DNA of 64,000 bases from contig CM059186.1 of the NCBI GenBank assembly GCA_030323885.1, positions 151,130,407 to 151,194,406 on the forward strand. Reading direction: 5' to 3'. The notes below the pieces were generated by a model. The model saw only the letters and a program-made list of their open reading frames with translations, did not search any database and was not told the origin of the DNA. The position numbers were made by a program, and so were the translations under genes. This DNA is from Branchipolynoe longqiensis. Its lineage: Eukaryota > Annelida > Polychaeta > Phyllodocida > Polynoidae. Of the stretch, positions 50,720 through 61,712 are shown in pieces (positions within the stretch are counted from its first letter, which is position 1; each line of letters starts with the position of its first letter).

Positions 50720-51700
50720 CAACAATGGTTTTCTATGCACAATGGGGTGAGCTGACGGGTGGGACAGGAAGGGAGGGGTAGGAAGCAGGGTAGACAGAGA
50801 AGGGAGGGGAGGGAGGACAGAGAAGGAAAGGAAGGGAGGAAGAGAGAGCAGAAGTGGGAAGGCAGGCAGGGTAGGAAGCGGAATGAGAACAAAGAACCAG
50901 GGTGAGGGAGAATAGGAGAGGGGAGGGAGGGTAAGAAAGGTATGAAGGTAGGTAGGAAAAGAGAGAAGGCAGAGCTATTGGATTTGTCATTTTGAGGTGA
51001 GATCGGGTGGGGGGGGGGGGTGAAGGGAGTAGAGGGAGGGAGAGGAAGGTGAGGGGGGGTGGATGGTTGATGGGTTTGGTATGGGTTGGAGGGGTGAGGG
51101 ATTTGCGGGGGGGGGGGGGTAGGTGGGCGTTTGGATGGGCAGGGGTTGATGGAGGTGAGGCGTGTGAGTGAGGGAAAGGAGATGAGAATGTGAAGGAAGA
51201 AGGGAAGGTAGTTATAGGGATGAGAGGGAGGGAAGGACTGGCCATGAGGAGGAGGATGGGAAGAAATGTGAGGGGATTGGAAGGAGGGGAGGGGAAGGGG
51301 AGGGGAAGCGAATGGGGTAATGGAAGTGAGGGAAGGGAGTAGAGGGGAAAGGATGGGTAGGGGAGGGAATGGTTTGGAAATGAGGGAAGGGTGGGGTAAG
51401 AGATGTGGAATGGAGGGGAAAGGACGGATGGAGGTGGATGGGGGTGCGGTAGTGAAGAGGGTGGGGGATGGAGTAGGGGGAAGGGAAATGGAAAGGGAGG
51501 GCGGGTCAGGAGGGAGGGGGGGATGGGAGGGGAAGGGATGGAAGGACGGCTAAAGGAGGGGAATGGAGGGGAAAGGAGGGTAAGGGAGGGATGGGAGGGA
51601 AGGGAGCCGGAGGGAGAGAAAGGGATGGAAGGGAGGGGAAGGGAGGGATGGGAGGGAAGGGAGGGGAGGAGGTGAGGGGATAACGTGGGGAGTGAAGGTA
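50720..51700. repeat. about 1-kb purine-rich strand (GGGAGG/GGAAGG)
   Basis: The plus strand is overwhelmingly A/G, with GGGAGGGGAA-type repeats and G runs at 51010-51020 and 51105-51118. Triplex and G-quadruplex potential. Gly/Arg/Glu-rich open frames are artefacts. Confidence 0.88.
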
Positions 51701-52048
51701 GTGGAGGGAGGTATGCGGGTTTGTTTAGTGCAAATACTGCAATTGACTGTTATCCAAACAGGGACGGGTGAGGGTGCAGAGTGAGACGGAAGAGCTCAAT
51801 GCACGTGGGTTTGCTCTGGGCAAACACAGTAATGGGCTTCTACGCAAAGTGGTGGCAGGAGCAGCTTTCGGCAACTGGCGTTTATCCACGCTGGGAGAGC
51901 GGAGCGTCTCGACGTACGCGTGCTGGGAATGGATAAGCACCGGAACTGGTTTGTGTGGTTTTGTGTGTGGTTAAACCCGCTTCCTATGGCTAAATACGGC
52001 AATTGACTTCTCTACCCAATCTTGGAGTGAAGTGGGTTAAGGTGTATG
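51701..52048. other. no gene recognised
   Basis: GC-richer stretch with overlapping 68-71-codon frames on both strands, none with a domain or splice context; ends at the gap. Confidence 0.4.
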
Positions 52049-52548
52049 NNNNNNNNNNNNNNNNNNNNNNNNNNNNNNNNNNNNNNNNNNNNNNNNNNNN
52101 NNNNNNNNNNNNNNNNNNNNNNNNNNNNNNNNNNNNNNNNNNNNNNNNNNNNNNNNNNNNNNNNNNNNNNNNNNNNNNNNNNNNNNNNNNNNNNNNNNNN
52201 NNNNNNNNNNNNNNNNNNNNNNNNNNNNNNNNNNNNNNNNNNNNNNNNNNNNNNNNNNNNNNNNNNNNNNNNNNNNNNNNNNNNNNNNNNNNNNNNNNNN
52301 NNNNNNNNNNNNNNNNNNNNNNNNNNNNNNNNNNNNNNNNNNNNNNNNNNNNNNNNNNNNNNNNNNNNNNNNNNNNNNNNNNNNNNNNNNNNNNNNNNNN
52401 NNNNNNNNNNNNNNNNNNNNNNNNNNNNNNNNNNNNNNNNNNNNNNNNNNNNNNNNNNNNNNNNNNNNNNNNNNNNNNNNNNNNNNNNNNNNNNNNNNNN
52501 NNNNNNNNNNNNNNNNNNNNNNNNNNNNNNNNNNNNNNNNNNNNNNNN
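52049..52548. other. assembly gap (500 N)
   Basis: Unresolved bases directly before a satellite array. The array probably extends into it. Confidence 1.
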
Positions 52549-55500
52549 TTGTCGAGCAAAATAACCGTACCAGTATGATGTGATGAGCAATAGTGTATGT
52601 GAAGTATTACTATATGTAGTATTACTATATGGAGTGAGGTGTAACTGAGCAATGAATTAATGAAATTATGTGTGTAAATTTGTGTATTAATTGTATGTAG
52701 TGTGTGTTTGTTGATTTCGGTGTATGTTAGCATGATGTGATGTTTATTGTTAGCAGTAGACGGTGAGCATTAGATGTTGAGCAGTAGATGGTCTAACTCC
52801 TGGCTGGTTGCGTTTTAAACCTTCTACTGCTCACTGTCTAATGCTCACCTTCTACTGCTTGTCAAACACAAAAGCGTACCAGACAGAATGTAACTGAGCA
52901 ATGTTAATTTATGAAGTGGTAAGTGAAGTATATGTGTGTAGTATTGTTGATTTGGGTGTATGAGCAAATGGGCGTACCAGTATGCTGTGAAGTGAGCAAT
53001 AGTTATTTATATGTATTATTTGTATATAGTGTGTGTGATTATGAATACCAATGAACTACCAATGAACTTATTAAATTTTGTGTGTAATATTGTTGATTTC
53101 GGTGTATGTTAGCAGTAGACGGTGAGCATTAGATGCTGAGCAGTAGATGGTCTAACTCCTCGCTGGGTTTTAAACCTTCTACTGCTCACTGTCTAATGCT
53201 CACCTTCTACTGCTTGTCGAGCAAAATAACCGTACCAGTATGGTGTGATGTTTATTGTTAGCAGTAGACGGTGAGCATTAGATGTTGAGCAGTAGATGGT
53301 CTAACTCCTGGCTGGTTGCGTTTTAAACCTTCTACTGCTCACTGTCTAATGCTCACCTTCTACTGCTTGTCGAGCAAAATAACCGTACCAGTATGATGTG
53401 ATGAGCAATAGTGTATGTGAAGTATTACTATATGTAGTATTACTATATGGAGTGAGGTGTAACTGAGCAATGAATTAATGAAATTATGTGTGTAAATTTG
53501 TGTATTAATTGTATGTAGTGTGTGTTTGTTGATTTCGGTGTATGTTAGCATGATGTGATGTTTATTGTTAGCAGTAGACGGTGAGCATTAGATGTTGAGC
53601 AGTAGATGGTCTAACTCCTGGCTGGTTGCGTTTTAAACCTTCTACTGCTCACTGTCTAATGCTCACCTTCTACTGCTTGTCAAACACAAAAGCGTACCAG
53701 ACAGAATGTAACTGAGCAATGTTAATTTATGAAGTGGTAAGTGAAGTATATGTGTGTAGTATTGTTGATTTGGGTGTATGAGCAAATGGGCGTACCAGTA
53801 TGCTGTGAAGTGAGCAATAGTTATTTATATGTATTATTTGTATATAGTGTGTGTGATTATGAATACCAATGAACTACCAATGAACTTATTAAATTTTGTG
53901 TGTAATATTGTTGATTTCGGTGTATGTTAGCAGTAGACGGTGAGCATTAGATGTTGAGCAGTAGATGGTCTAACTCCTGGCTGGTTGCGTTTTAAACCTT
54001 CTACTGCTCACTGTCTAATGCTCACCTTCTACTGCTTGTCAAACACAAAAGCGTACCAGACAGAATGTAACTGAGCAATGTTAATTTATGAAGTGGTAAG
54101 TGAAGTATATGTGTGTAGTATTGTTGATTTGGGTGTATGAGCAAATGGGCGTACCAGTATGCTGTGAAGTGAGCAATAGTTATTTATATGTATTATTTGT
54201 ATATAGTGTGTGTGATTATGAATACCAATGAACTACCAATGAACTTATTAAATTTTGTGTGTAATATTGTTGATTTCGGTGTATGTTAGCAGTAGACGGT
54301 GAGCATTAGATGTTGAGCAGTAGATGGTCTAACTCCTCGCTGGGTTTTAAACCTTCTACTGCTCACTGTCTAATGCTCACCTTCTACTGCTTGTCGAGCA
54401 AAATAACCGTACCAGTATGGTGTGATGTTTATTGTTAGCAGTAGACGGTGAGCATTAGATGTTGAGCAGTAGATGGTCTAACTCCTGGCTGGTTGCGTTT
54501 TAAACCTTCTACTGCTCACTGTCTAATGCTCACCTTCTACTGCTTGTCGAGCAAAATAACCGTACCAGTATGATGTGATGAGCAATAGTGTATGTGAAGT
54601 ATTACTATATGTAGTATTACTATATGGAGTGAGGTGTAACTGAGCAATGAATTAATGAAATTATGTGTGTAAATTTGTGTATTAATTGTATGTAGTGTGT
54701 GTTTGTTGATTTCGGTGTATGTTAGCATGATGTGATGTTTATTGTTAGCAGTAGACGGTGAGCATTAGATGTTGAGCAGTAGATGGTCTAACTCCTGGCT
54801 GGTTGCGTTTTAAACCTTCTACTGCTCACTGTCTAATGCTCACCTTCTACTGCTTGTCAAACACAAAAGCGTACCAGACAGAATGTAACTGAGCAATGTT
54901 ATTTATGAAGTGGTAAGTGAAGTATATGTGTGTAGTATTGTGATTTGGGTGTATGAGCAAATGGGCGTACCAGTATGCGTGAAGTGAGCAATAGTTATTT
55001 ATATGTATTATTTGTATATAGTGTGTGTGATTATGAATACCAATGAACTACCAATGAACTTATTAAATTTGTGTGTAATATTGTTGATGTATGTTAGCAG
55101 TAGACGGTGAGCATTAGATGTTGAGCAGTAGATGGTCTAACTCCTGGCTGGTTGCATTTTAAACCTTCTACTGCTCACTGTCTAATGCTCACCTTCTACT
55201 GCTTGTCAAACACAAAAGCGTACCAGACAGAATGTAACTGAGCAATGTTAATTTATGAAGTGGTAAGTGAAGTATATGTGTGTAGTATTGTTGATTTGGG
55301 TGTATGAGCAAATGGGCGTACCAGTATGCTGTGAAGTGAGCAATAGTTATTTATATGTATTTGTATTATTTGTATATATGTGTGTGATTATGAATACCAA
55401 TGAACTACCAATGAACTTATTAAATTTTGTGTGTAATATTGTTGATTTCGGTTGTATGTTAGCAGTAGATCGGTGAGCATTAGATGTTGAGCAGTAGATG

Positions 55501-56165
55501 GTCTAACTCCTCGCTGGGTTTTACACCTTCTACTGCTCACTGTCTAATGCTCACCTTCTACTGCTTGTCGAGCAAAATAACCGTACCAGTATGGTGTGAT
55601 GTTTATTGTTATGGGTTTTAAACCTTCTACTGCTCACTGTCTAATGCTCACCTTCTACTGCTTGTCGAGCAAAATAACCGTACCAGTATGATGTAATGTT
55701 TATTGTTAGCAGTAGACGGTGAGCATTAGATGTTGAGCAGTAGATGTTCTATCTCATGGTGCGTCTTAAACCTTCTACTGCTCACTGTCTAATGCTCACC
55801 TTCTACTGCTTGTGGCGCAAATAAATGTACCAGTATGATGTGAAGTATGAAAAGTGATGTGGAGTAATATTGTTGATTTCGGTGTATGAGCAAATGAGCG
55901 TACCAGTGTATGAATGGATTAATGAAATTATATTAGATTAGTTAATGAAATTATGTGGGTAAATTTGTGAATGGATCAAATACCAATGAATTTATGTAAA
56001 TTTGTGTATTAATTGTATATAGTGTGTGTTTGTTGATTTCGGTGTATGTTTATTGTTAGCAGTAGACGGTGAGCATTAGATGTTGAGCAGTAGATGGTCT
56101 AACTCATGGTGCGTCTTAAACCTTCTACTGCTCACCGTCTAATGCTCACCTTCTACTGCTTGTGT
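52549..56165. repeat. hairpin-bearing satellite with higher-order structure
   Basis: Twelve copies of a hairpin module of about 110 bp. The left arm AGCAGTAGACGGTGAGCATT and right arm CTCACCTTCTACTGCT pair over about 41 bp, with loop CTAACTCCTGGCTGGTTGCG. Starts: 52752, 53111, 53260, 53570, 53929, 54288, 54437, 54747, 55095, 55461, 55708, 56058, with spacings 359, 149, 310, 359, 359, 149, 310, 348, 366, 247, 350. Two spacer types (CAAACACAAAAGCGTACCAG and CGAGCAAAATAACCGTACCA) alternate. One block of 1177 bp recurs as an 819-bp version lacking one 359-bp unit. Orphan right arm near 55620. Confidence 0.93.
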
Positions 56166-57480
56166 GTAAATATGTGTATATATGAATTATCAATTCTAAA
56201 TTACAGAGGTGTATAAATGAATTCTATATTACAGATGTGTATATATGAATTAAATATATATTTCGGTGAGCAAAAGCCTTCTGTACCAAATCTCGGTGAT
56301 ATCTGTGCACAAAAGACTGAGCAAAAGGCGACAGGTATATTTCCCCACAAAACTGGACATTTTTAGGACATTTCACATGCCACTTGCTTTATAAACAGTA
56401 GTAATAATAATTTGAAACCTCATTGCTATGATTTTGTCTTATTTGTGAATATTAAAGGGAAAAGCAAGAAAATATTGATCTAAGATATCTCCCACATTAT
56501 TGGGCTAAATGATGAAATCTAAATAGTGACAGGGTTCTTTGAAATATGCATTTCTAGTAGACTACCTCAAGTGGTACAGTTTCTGAGAACGACCCATATC
56601 TGAATTATATGTGTATATATGAATTCTAAATTACAGATGTGTATATATGAATTAAATATATATTTCGTTGAGCAAAAGCCTTCTGTACCAAATCTCTGTG
56701 TCCAAGAAATATTCTAAATAACAAAATAATTGTATACTATAAATATGTCTATGAAGTGTATCTATGGACTGTTGTAAATTAAAACATTATTGTATACTAG
56801 ATTTTGTTCTCGTAGTGTTTAACTATTGCACTTATGCAAAAGGGAAGCCAGATTATGTAATAAGCCAATATGCTTGCTCAACATTGTATTAAATATGTAT
56901 ATGAAGTGTATCTACGAACTGTTGTAAATTAAAACATTATTGTATACCAGATTTTGTTCTCGTAGTGTATTTTGTAGTTAATGCCAGATTATGTACTAAG
57001 CCAATATGCTTGCTCAACATTGTATTATATATTTAGTCATTATTACAATAACAATAAGTTATATCCCCCCAAGTATTTTGTAGTAAACTATAGCGGGAAC
57101 CGTAATGTAGTCTAAACGGTGTGTTGTATTTCTGCATGATAGAAAATGCAAACAAAGGAGTAATGACAGCAAACTTATTTTTTATTGCAATATATATATA
57201 CAATTATATATATTACATATATTACAAATAATTCTGTAGATTTAATGTACAAAATAATGTACAAATATATAGATAAATATATTACATCTATTACAAATGT
57301 ACAAATATATAGATATATACAATATATATATTATTTAGATTTATTGTACAAAATAATGTACAAATATATAGATAAATAACAAATGTTACATTAAAAGTAC
57401 AATTAATGTACATATATTACATATATATAGATATATACAATATAGATATTATTTACAAAAAATAGATATATAAATTACAA
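56166..57480. other. AT-rich flank with diverged duplications
   Basis: GTGTATATATGAATTAAATA with GAGCAAAAGCCTTCTGTACC occurs at 56225-56295 and 56640-56700. GAACTGTTGTAAATTAAAAC with GATTTTGTTCTCGTAGTG occurs twice at 56765-56980. 57185-57450 is (ACAAATATATAGATA)-like. No coding signal. Confidence 0.6.
57181..57186 (-). terminator. candidate polyadenylation signal
   Basis: AATAAA on the minus strand, 314 bp beyond the distal TGA of the homeodomain/HMG-like gene. AT-rich surroundings make chance occurrence quite possible. Confidence 0.35.
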
Positions 57481-57499
57481 ATATAAATTACAATTAGAT

Positions 57500-58026
57500 T
57501 CAGGGGGGAGCACCGCGCTTCTCCCCCTTACTTGTCCCCATGTAGTCGCGCATCGATGACTGCTTGAATGCCTTTCTCGGTGGCGAAGGAGATCCACAAT
57601 CCTCAGCTGTGCTCATAGCAAACGAGGAGGAAGGTTGACTACAACCAAGTAGCACGCCATCCTCATTCTCGATGGCTATGGGCACAACAGCCATTTCCCA
57701 ACTGCTGTCATTCTCCACCAAGGGCGCAGCTACAGTTGGGAGAACTGCAGCATCGCCATCGGTAGAGCTTGACTGGCACGGAATTATGGGAGATACCTGG
57801 ACAGGTCGGTGGGGACTCTCAGCACAGGTATCAAAAGGAGCACTCACAGGGGCCTTCACGATCCGAATGTCAGCCGCCATGATGGCGAGGAAGTACTCCT
57901 TTCATAGGGCATTAAGGTTGACAATTGGACCAGGAAGACCCACTATGACTGCCCCTAATTTAGCAAGGGCCTCTGGTAGGACCCTGCCAACATTGAAGCC
58001 TGCGGGACGTCGACCAAGAAAGGCTT
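57500..58026 (-). CDS. homeodomain/HMG-like gene, last exon with in-frame TGA
   Basis: Acceptor TTGTTTTCAG. Completing a split Glu, it reads AFLGRRPAGFNVGRVLPEAL, LAKLGAVIVGLPGPIVNLNA, L, then TGA (57904-57902). The same frame stays open for 133 more codons to TGA at 57502-57500. That extension is Ser/Pro/acidic and ends in QSSMRDYMGTSKGEKRG, loosely like a PCNA-interaction box (Q-x-x-M-x-x-Y) but lacking its last aromatic. Confidence 0.6.
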
Positions 58027-61000
58027 CTGAAAACAAACAAAAATTACACGGTTAGTTAGTAATGGCTTGGAAGAACATCATACATATATTGGCAGTGGGT
58101 GCTGAAAACAAAAAATTAACAGGTTAGTAAGTAAGGCTGGGAAGAATGAGGATTTAACTAATAACTATTGCCCAATAACATAAGAAACATGCAATGGACA
58201 ATTTCTTTTTAGATTTACCGGTATTTAACAAAAATAAATTGTGATCTAGAATATTATCATTTTGGGAATGGATTTCGTAATGGTGATATCAAAATAGGAC
58301 AGGCATTTATACTCATAAAAATTATCAAGTGTTCGATCGTACCCAGAGCATCCTGCAGTTTCGTAAGATAGGTGGCGCGCATCCTATCCTTGGCGCTCGT
58401 CAGATAGGATGCGGCGGCAGCAGCAGGGGAAGCGGCGGCAGCAGCAGGGGCAGCCGGGACTTCCTCTGCCTGCTCCGGGTTCCTTACTAAGGGTTAGATT
58501 TTCACAAACAAGTCGTAAGTCATGTGTGTGTGGGCGTGTGGGCGTGTGTGTGTGGGCGTGTACCTCATACCTCTTAATTTCTCATATTGACACGTGGCAA
58601 TTTGTGTTTTTTGCAATTTTGAATGGCCAATAGCTCGAGAAATAATTGTCATGACTCTGGAAAAAAATAGACTTGATATATGCATATAGATAACACAGAG
58701 TGCTGAAAGACAAGTTCATCTGGCCATTATATTTGGAATTATTGATATCTGAAATGTGGGTTTCATGCAAATTGCCAAAATAGCTGTTTTGTGGATTATT
58801 GGCATTCAGCTAAAACTTACCATCGTGACAATCGAACCCTTCCCGGAAGAGCGCCCAGTTTTTTTTATAAAACTGCGCAGCAGTCGTCCCGGAACAGATG
58901 TCCACGGTGCCCCGCGGAGATTTAATATATAGCAACATATCGACCTCACCGTCTGTGTTGAGGTCGGACAGAAGGTTGGCCTGGATCAATACCGCAAATA
59001 ATGTAGGTTCTTTTAACAAGGCTAGATAACATAGGCTATTACTAACAACCAAAATTGCAGAAGGCTGACCCGAGCAGACACAGGTAATCACTCCTGGGCA
59101 AAGGAACAGATCAAGACAGCACCACAGCTGTCCAGCGTTGAAAACAAGCACCCTGACAAATTGACATATAAAACAATGCTGACAGAATAGTATCTGGGTC
59201 AACATTAGGTACATATAACAGCCCCAAGGACGATTATGAATTATTATGGTAGACTAATATTCCGGCTTGCAGAGACAGTGTGAAGACATTTTACATTCGG
59301 TAGATGTAACAGACACAAGGAATATTAGGGAATATTATCGTAGACTAATATACCTCCTTGCACAGACGGTGGTAACTGGCATTCACCGCGGCAACTCACT
59401 CCTCACGGGTCATTTGCTCAGGACACATCTGAGCGAGCTGCCGGGCATCGTCGCTGTAGGTGTTGCGCTCCGCGGGGAGAAGCGCTCTCCACCCAGCCAG
59501 CCAAGCAGTCTGCTTTTCGGCGAAGGTGCCGGGGGCTGAAATATTCACGAATTACATTCAATTAATGTTTGATTGTATCTGTTTTAAGTCCATGTCTACA
59601 TGTAACGATATTCCAGTGTCTACCAAGTGTGTAAGGCATATCATATCAATGACAACATAACTTGACTAGTTAGAAAAACAATCGACTAAATATCGAAATA
59701 CTTTGTAACGCTAAACCATTAAAATCATGCCAGGACATTACCCGTCAGTACCGTGGCGTGTAACTAGTTACGCAACTATTATTCGAGCAGAGTGTAGGTT
59801 AGTCTTTTGTGAAAGAGTATAAAGACGGTGCTGTCAACCGATTTTTTGATTGACAAACCTACATTGTACATTGCCATATAATAGTTTCAGATAATTACAG
59901 CTAAAAAATATTATTTCGGCCAACGTTGATATGGAATCTATAGAATTTACCGGACTGGGTGGAGCGCTTGTACAGGTCGAACCCTGTTGTGCGCTTCGCC
60001 TGCTGCACCGAAACGCGCACCTTTTGGCGAAGGCTGTCGGGGTCCGCGACGGCAGAAGCGGCTGGAGCGCACCGCTCCTGCACATTCCGGCGCATATTGC
60101 TGATGCGCACCTAAAGGGAATGCGAAATGCGAGAATGGACGAAATAGGCGAAATAGGTTTGAGAGATGTATTTGGTTCAGAGGATTGTGCACGGGAAAAT
60201 AAAGTCTTATCTATTTAACAACCCTTTAGATTTATAATCATTTAGATTTAAAATACACATACAGTATAACCGGAAACAGGCTCAGATCACGTTCCAGCGG
60301 GTCACTTACTAGTTACATAACTAATTTCTGAAGGGGGGTAAGATGATTAATTGATTCTAACCTTTACTGCTCGCAACGACATGTTGGCAGCCTCGGCAGC
60401 CCGCAGCAGTTCCGGCTCGAAGGGCTTGGAGGTGCTCACAAGCCCCTCGTCGAAAAACTGCTGCAGGATAGCCCGCTGCTCAGCTGTGGTGGAAACCACT
60501 GTCTGCAAAACCAAAACCAAACAAACCTAAATAATGATTATTAAACCGACAGATTAAACATAAAGATTTAGACACACCCACAACCTACCTACTGGAGGCG
60601 AACTAGATGAGGCGACTCAACCCTAATCCGCCTCAGCATCGGGTTCAGCCACAGAAATACACAGACATGCACACACCCAACATACACAGACACATACACC
60701 CGAACTGACTTTACAGAGAGAGAGACACACACACAGACACATAGACAGCCGCACACAGACAGAGGCAGACACACACATACATGCTCACACATACATACAC
60801 ACACATACATACACAGACAGACATCCACAATGCTAAGACTATGGGGAGGATTTATTCTTGTAAAATAAATTAAAAAACTTTCATCGAATCGATTAAAAAT
60901 ATCTTAATGCGCAATTGAAGAGGAAGATCGGAGGTATTTAATTTAACCTAAGAGCAATTTTCTCTGAAAGTATTAAAAACAGAGATAATAGTGAAAGTTG

Positions 61001-61556
61001 GGATATTCTGAGTGTCAGTGCCAGTGTTAGCCTTACCAGATCATGGTCCCAGAAAAAGTAAAATATCTCTAAAACCACACAAGTTAGAAAAACCCCGCTT
61101 GGCATATAGAGAGGAGAAATCATGCAAAAATAGTGGAACTATCATGAAAGGTCACACAGTCGAATTACAGGACAAAAAAAACATTAAATTTAAAATAAAT
61201 AAAAAATCATAACTTTCTTAATAATAGACCAATATGCATGATCTTTGTGTTATTTAAAAGCATTTGTTTGGCTCTTTACAATGGTATGATTATCATTTCT
61301 ATATGGTAAATTTAATGGGCCTATGGCACTAATCCATTCCACAGCACGTGGTCACTGCGAGCTGACCATCTGGGTCATAGCCACAGCTTGTCGAAATTAT
61401 TTTTGGTTCTTTCAGCTCAGATTACTTCAAAACTAATCATCTTTAATCAAAATCACTCCAGACTAATGATTAGAAATTTGACGGTCAAATACAGAATCCT
61501 ACAACACAAAAAACGGATATATGTCAAATACTCACACGTTTCGATTCGGAAGACAT
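57500..61556 (-). CDS. homeodomain-like + HMG-box-like protein gene (gene-level entry)
   Basis: Exons: 61556-61536, 60502-60362, 60110-59951, 59535-59400, 58980-58821, 58486-58343, 58026 to 57902 (first TGA) or 57500 (second TGA). About 295 residues to the first stop. Residues 6-70 resemble a divergent homeodomain: KRTVVSTTAEQRAILQQFF, then LRAVKVRISNMRRNV, keeping Asn51 and Arg53 positions but with Arg for Trp48 and a longer helix 1-2 loop. Residues 90-143 resemble an HMG box: TTGFDLYKRS, WLAGWRALLPAERNTYSDDA. The 4th exon is not recognised; the 5th is Ala-rich. Probably nuclear, DNA-binding (inferred). Phases fit everywhere except between exons 4 and 5 (numbering the 7-codon exon as 1), where a short exon is probably missed. 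The in-frame TGA could mark the real end, a pseudogene, or an error. Confidence 0.68.
58343..58486 (-). CDS. homeodomain/HMG-like gene, alanine-rich exon
   Basis: 144 nt. Acceptor CTAACCCTTAG, donor CTGG-GTACGA. Encodes RNPEQAEEVP, two (A)5-6 runs separated by SP, then SYLTSAKDRMRATYLTKLQD, probably helical. The poly-Ala arises from GCAGCAGGGG-type trinucleotide repeats on the plus strand. Confidence 0.62.
58487..58820. other. intron with GT-rich patch
   Basis: GTGTGTGGGCGTGTGGGC repeats at 58520-58560; otherwise AT-rich, no exon. Confidence 0.5.
58821..58980 (-). CDS. homeodomain/HMG-like gene, exon of unknown domain
   Basis: 160 nt, acceptor GTATTGATCCAG, donor GATG-GTAAGT. Encodes ANLLSDLNTDGEVDMLLYIK, SPRGTVDICSGTTAAQF, YKKNWALFREGFDCHD: a compact alpha/beta-like segment I do not recognise. 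Its frame is fixed by the downstream junction. Confidence 0.68.
59400..59535 (-). CDS. homeodomain/HMG-like gene, HMG-box second half
   Basis: 136 nt, acceptor ATATTTCAG, donor GA-GTGAGT. Encodes FAEKQTAWLAGWRALLPAER and NTYSDDARQLAQMCPEQM: Trp, Leu-Pro-x-E-R and Tyr-x-x-x-Ala spacing as in HMG helix 2-3. It leaves two bases, whereas the next recognised exon starts on a codon boundary. Confidence 0.72.
59951..60110 (-). CDS. homeodomain/HMG-like gene, recognition helix and HMG start
   Basis: 160 nt, acceptor TCCCTTTAG, donor TCCG-GTAAAT. Starts VRISNMRRNVQER, the end of the homeodomain-like third helix, so the intron falls inside that helix. Then a basic linker (LRQKVRVSVQQAKR) and TTGFDLYKRSTQS. 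Confidence 0.75.
60362..60502 (-). CDS. homeodomain/HMG-like gene, helices 1-2
   Basis: 141 nt, 47 codons, both ends in phase 0. Acceptor TTGGTTTTGCAG, donor AAG-GTTAGA. Encodes TVVSTTAEQRAILQQFFDEG then PELLRAAEAANMSLRAVK. Confidence 0.75.
60590..60830. repeat. (CA)/(GA) microsatellite in first intron
   Basis: ACACACAGACACATAGACAG-type repeats; a Cys/Val-rich minus-strand frame is an artefact. Confidence 0.9.
61536..61556 (-). CDS. homeodomain/HMG-like gene, first coding exon (7 codons)
   Basis: ATG TCT TCC GAA TCG AAA CGT encodes MSSESKR, with donor GTGAGTATT immediately after. Joined in phase 0 it supplies the basic arm KR before TVVSTT, just where a homeodomain's N-terminal arm belongs. 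Too short for ORF finders. Confidence 0.62.
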
Positions 61557-61675
61557 TGTTGGAGATTTGGAGATTTTCGTTGGTGATAGGTGAGGTGTGT
61601 GTGGTGCGCGAGTGTGAGAGTGTGTGAGTAGATTTGAGCTGGTGGGTGTGCGAGCAGTGCGGTGAGGCGAGGCAT

Positions 61676-61712
61676 GGTCAAGAGGTCAAGAGGTCAATCG
61701 GTCAAGCGGTCA
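61676..61712. promoter_or_regulatory. five GGTCA half-sites at 8-bp spacing in putative promoter
   Basis: GGTCAAGAGGTCAAGAGGTC and onward: five GGTCA motifs in direct repeat (AGGTCA half-sites with 2-bp spacers), 120-156 bp upstream of the homeodomain/HMG-like gene ATG. Nuclear-receptor dimers bind such direct repeats; function here is inferred. Confidence 0.4.

Noticed and set aside
50733..51245. Ser/Pro-rich 170-residue protein
   Set aside because: Complement of the purine tract; low-complexity translation only.
52003..52733. Long open frames across 52 kb
   Set aside because: They run through 500 undetermined bases and have no content.
52549..56165. CRISPR-like array of repeated hairpins
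   Set aside because: The spacers are themselves repeats, units exceed 100 bp, and the context is eukaryotic; this is a satellite.
57902..57904. TGA as a selenocysteine codon
   Set aside because: No recognisable SECIS-like structure seen downstream, and the protein context (DNA-binding like) gives no redox motif.
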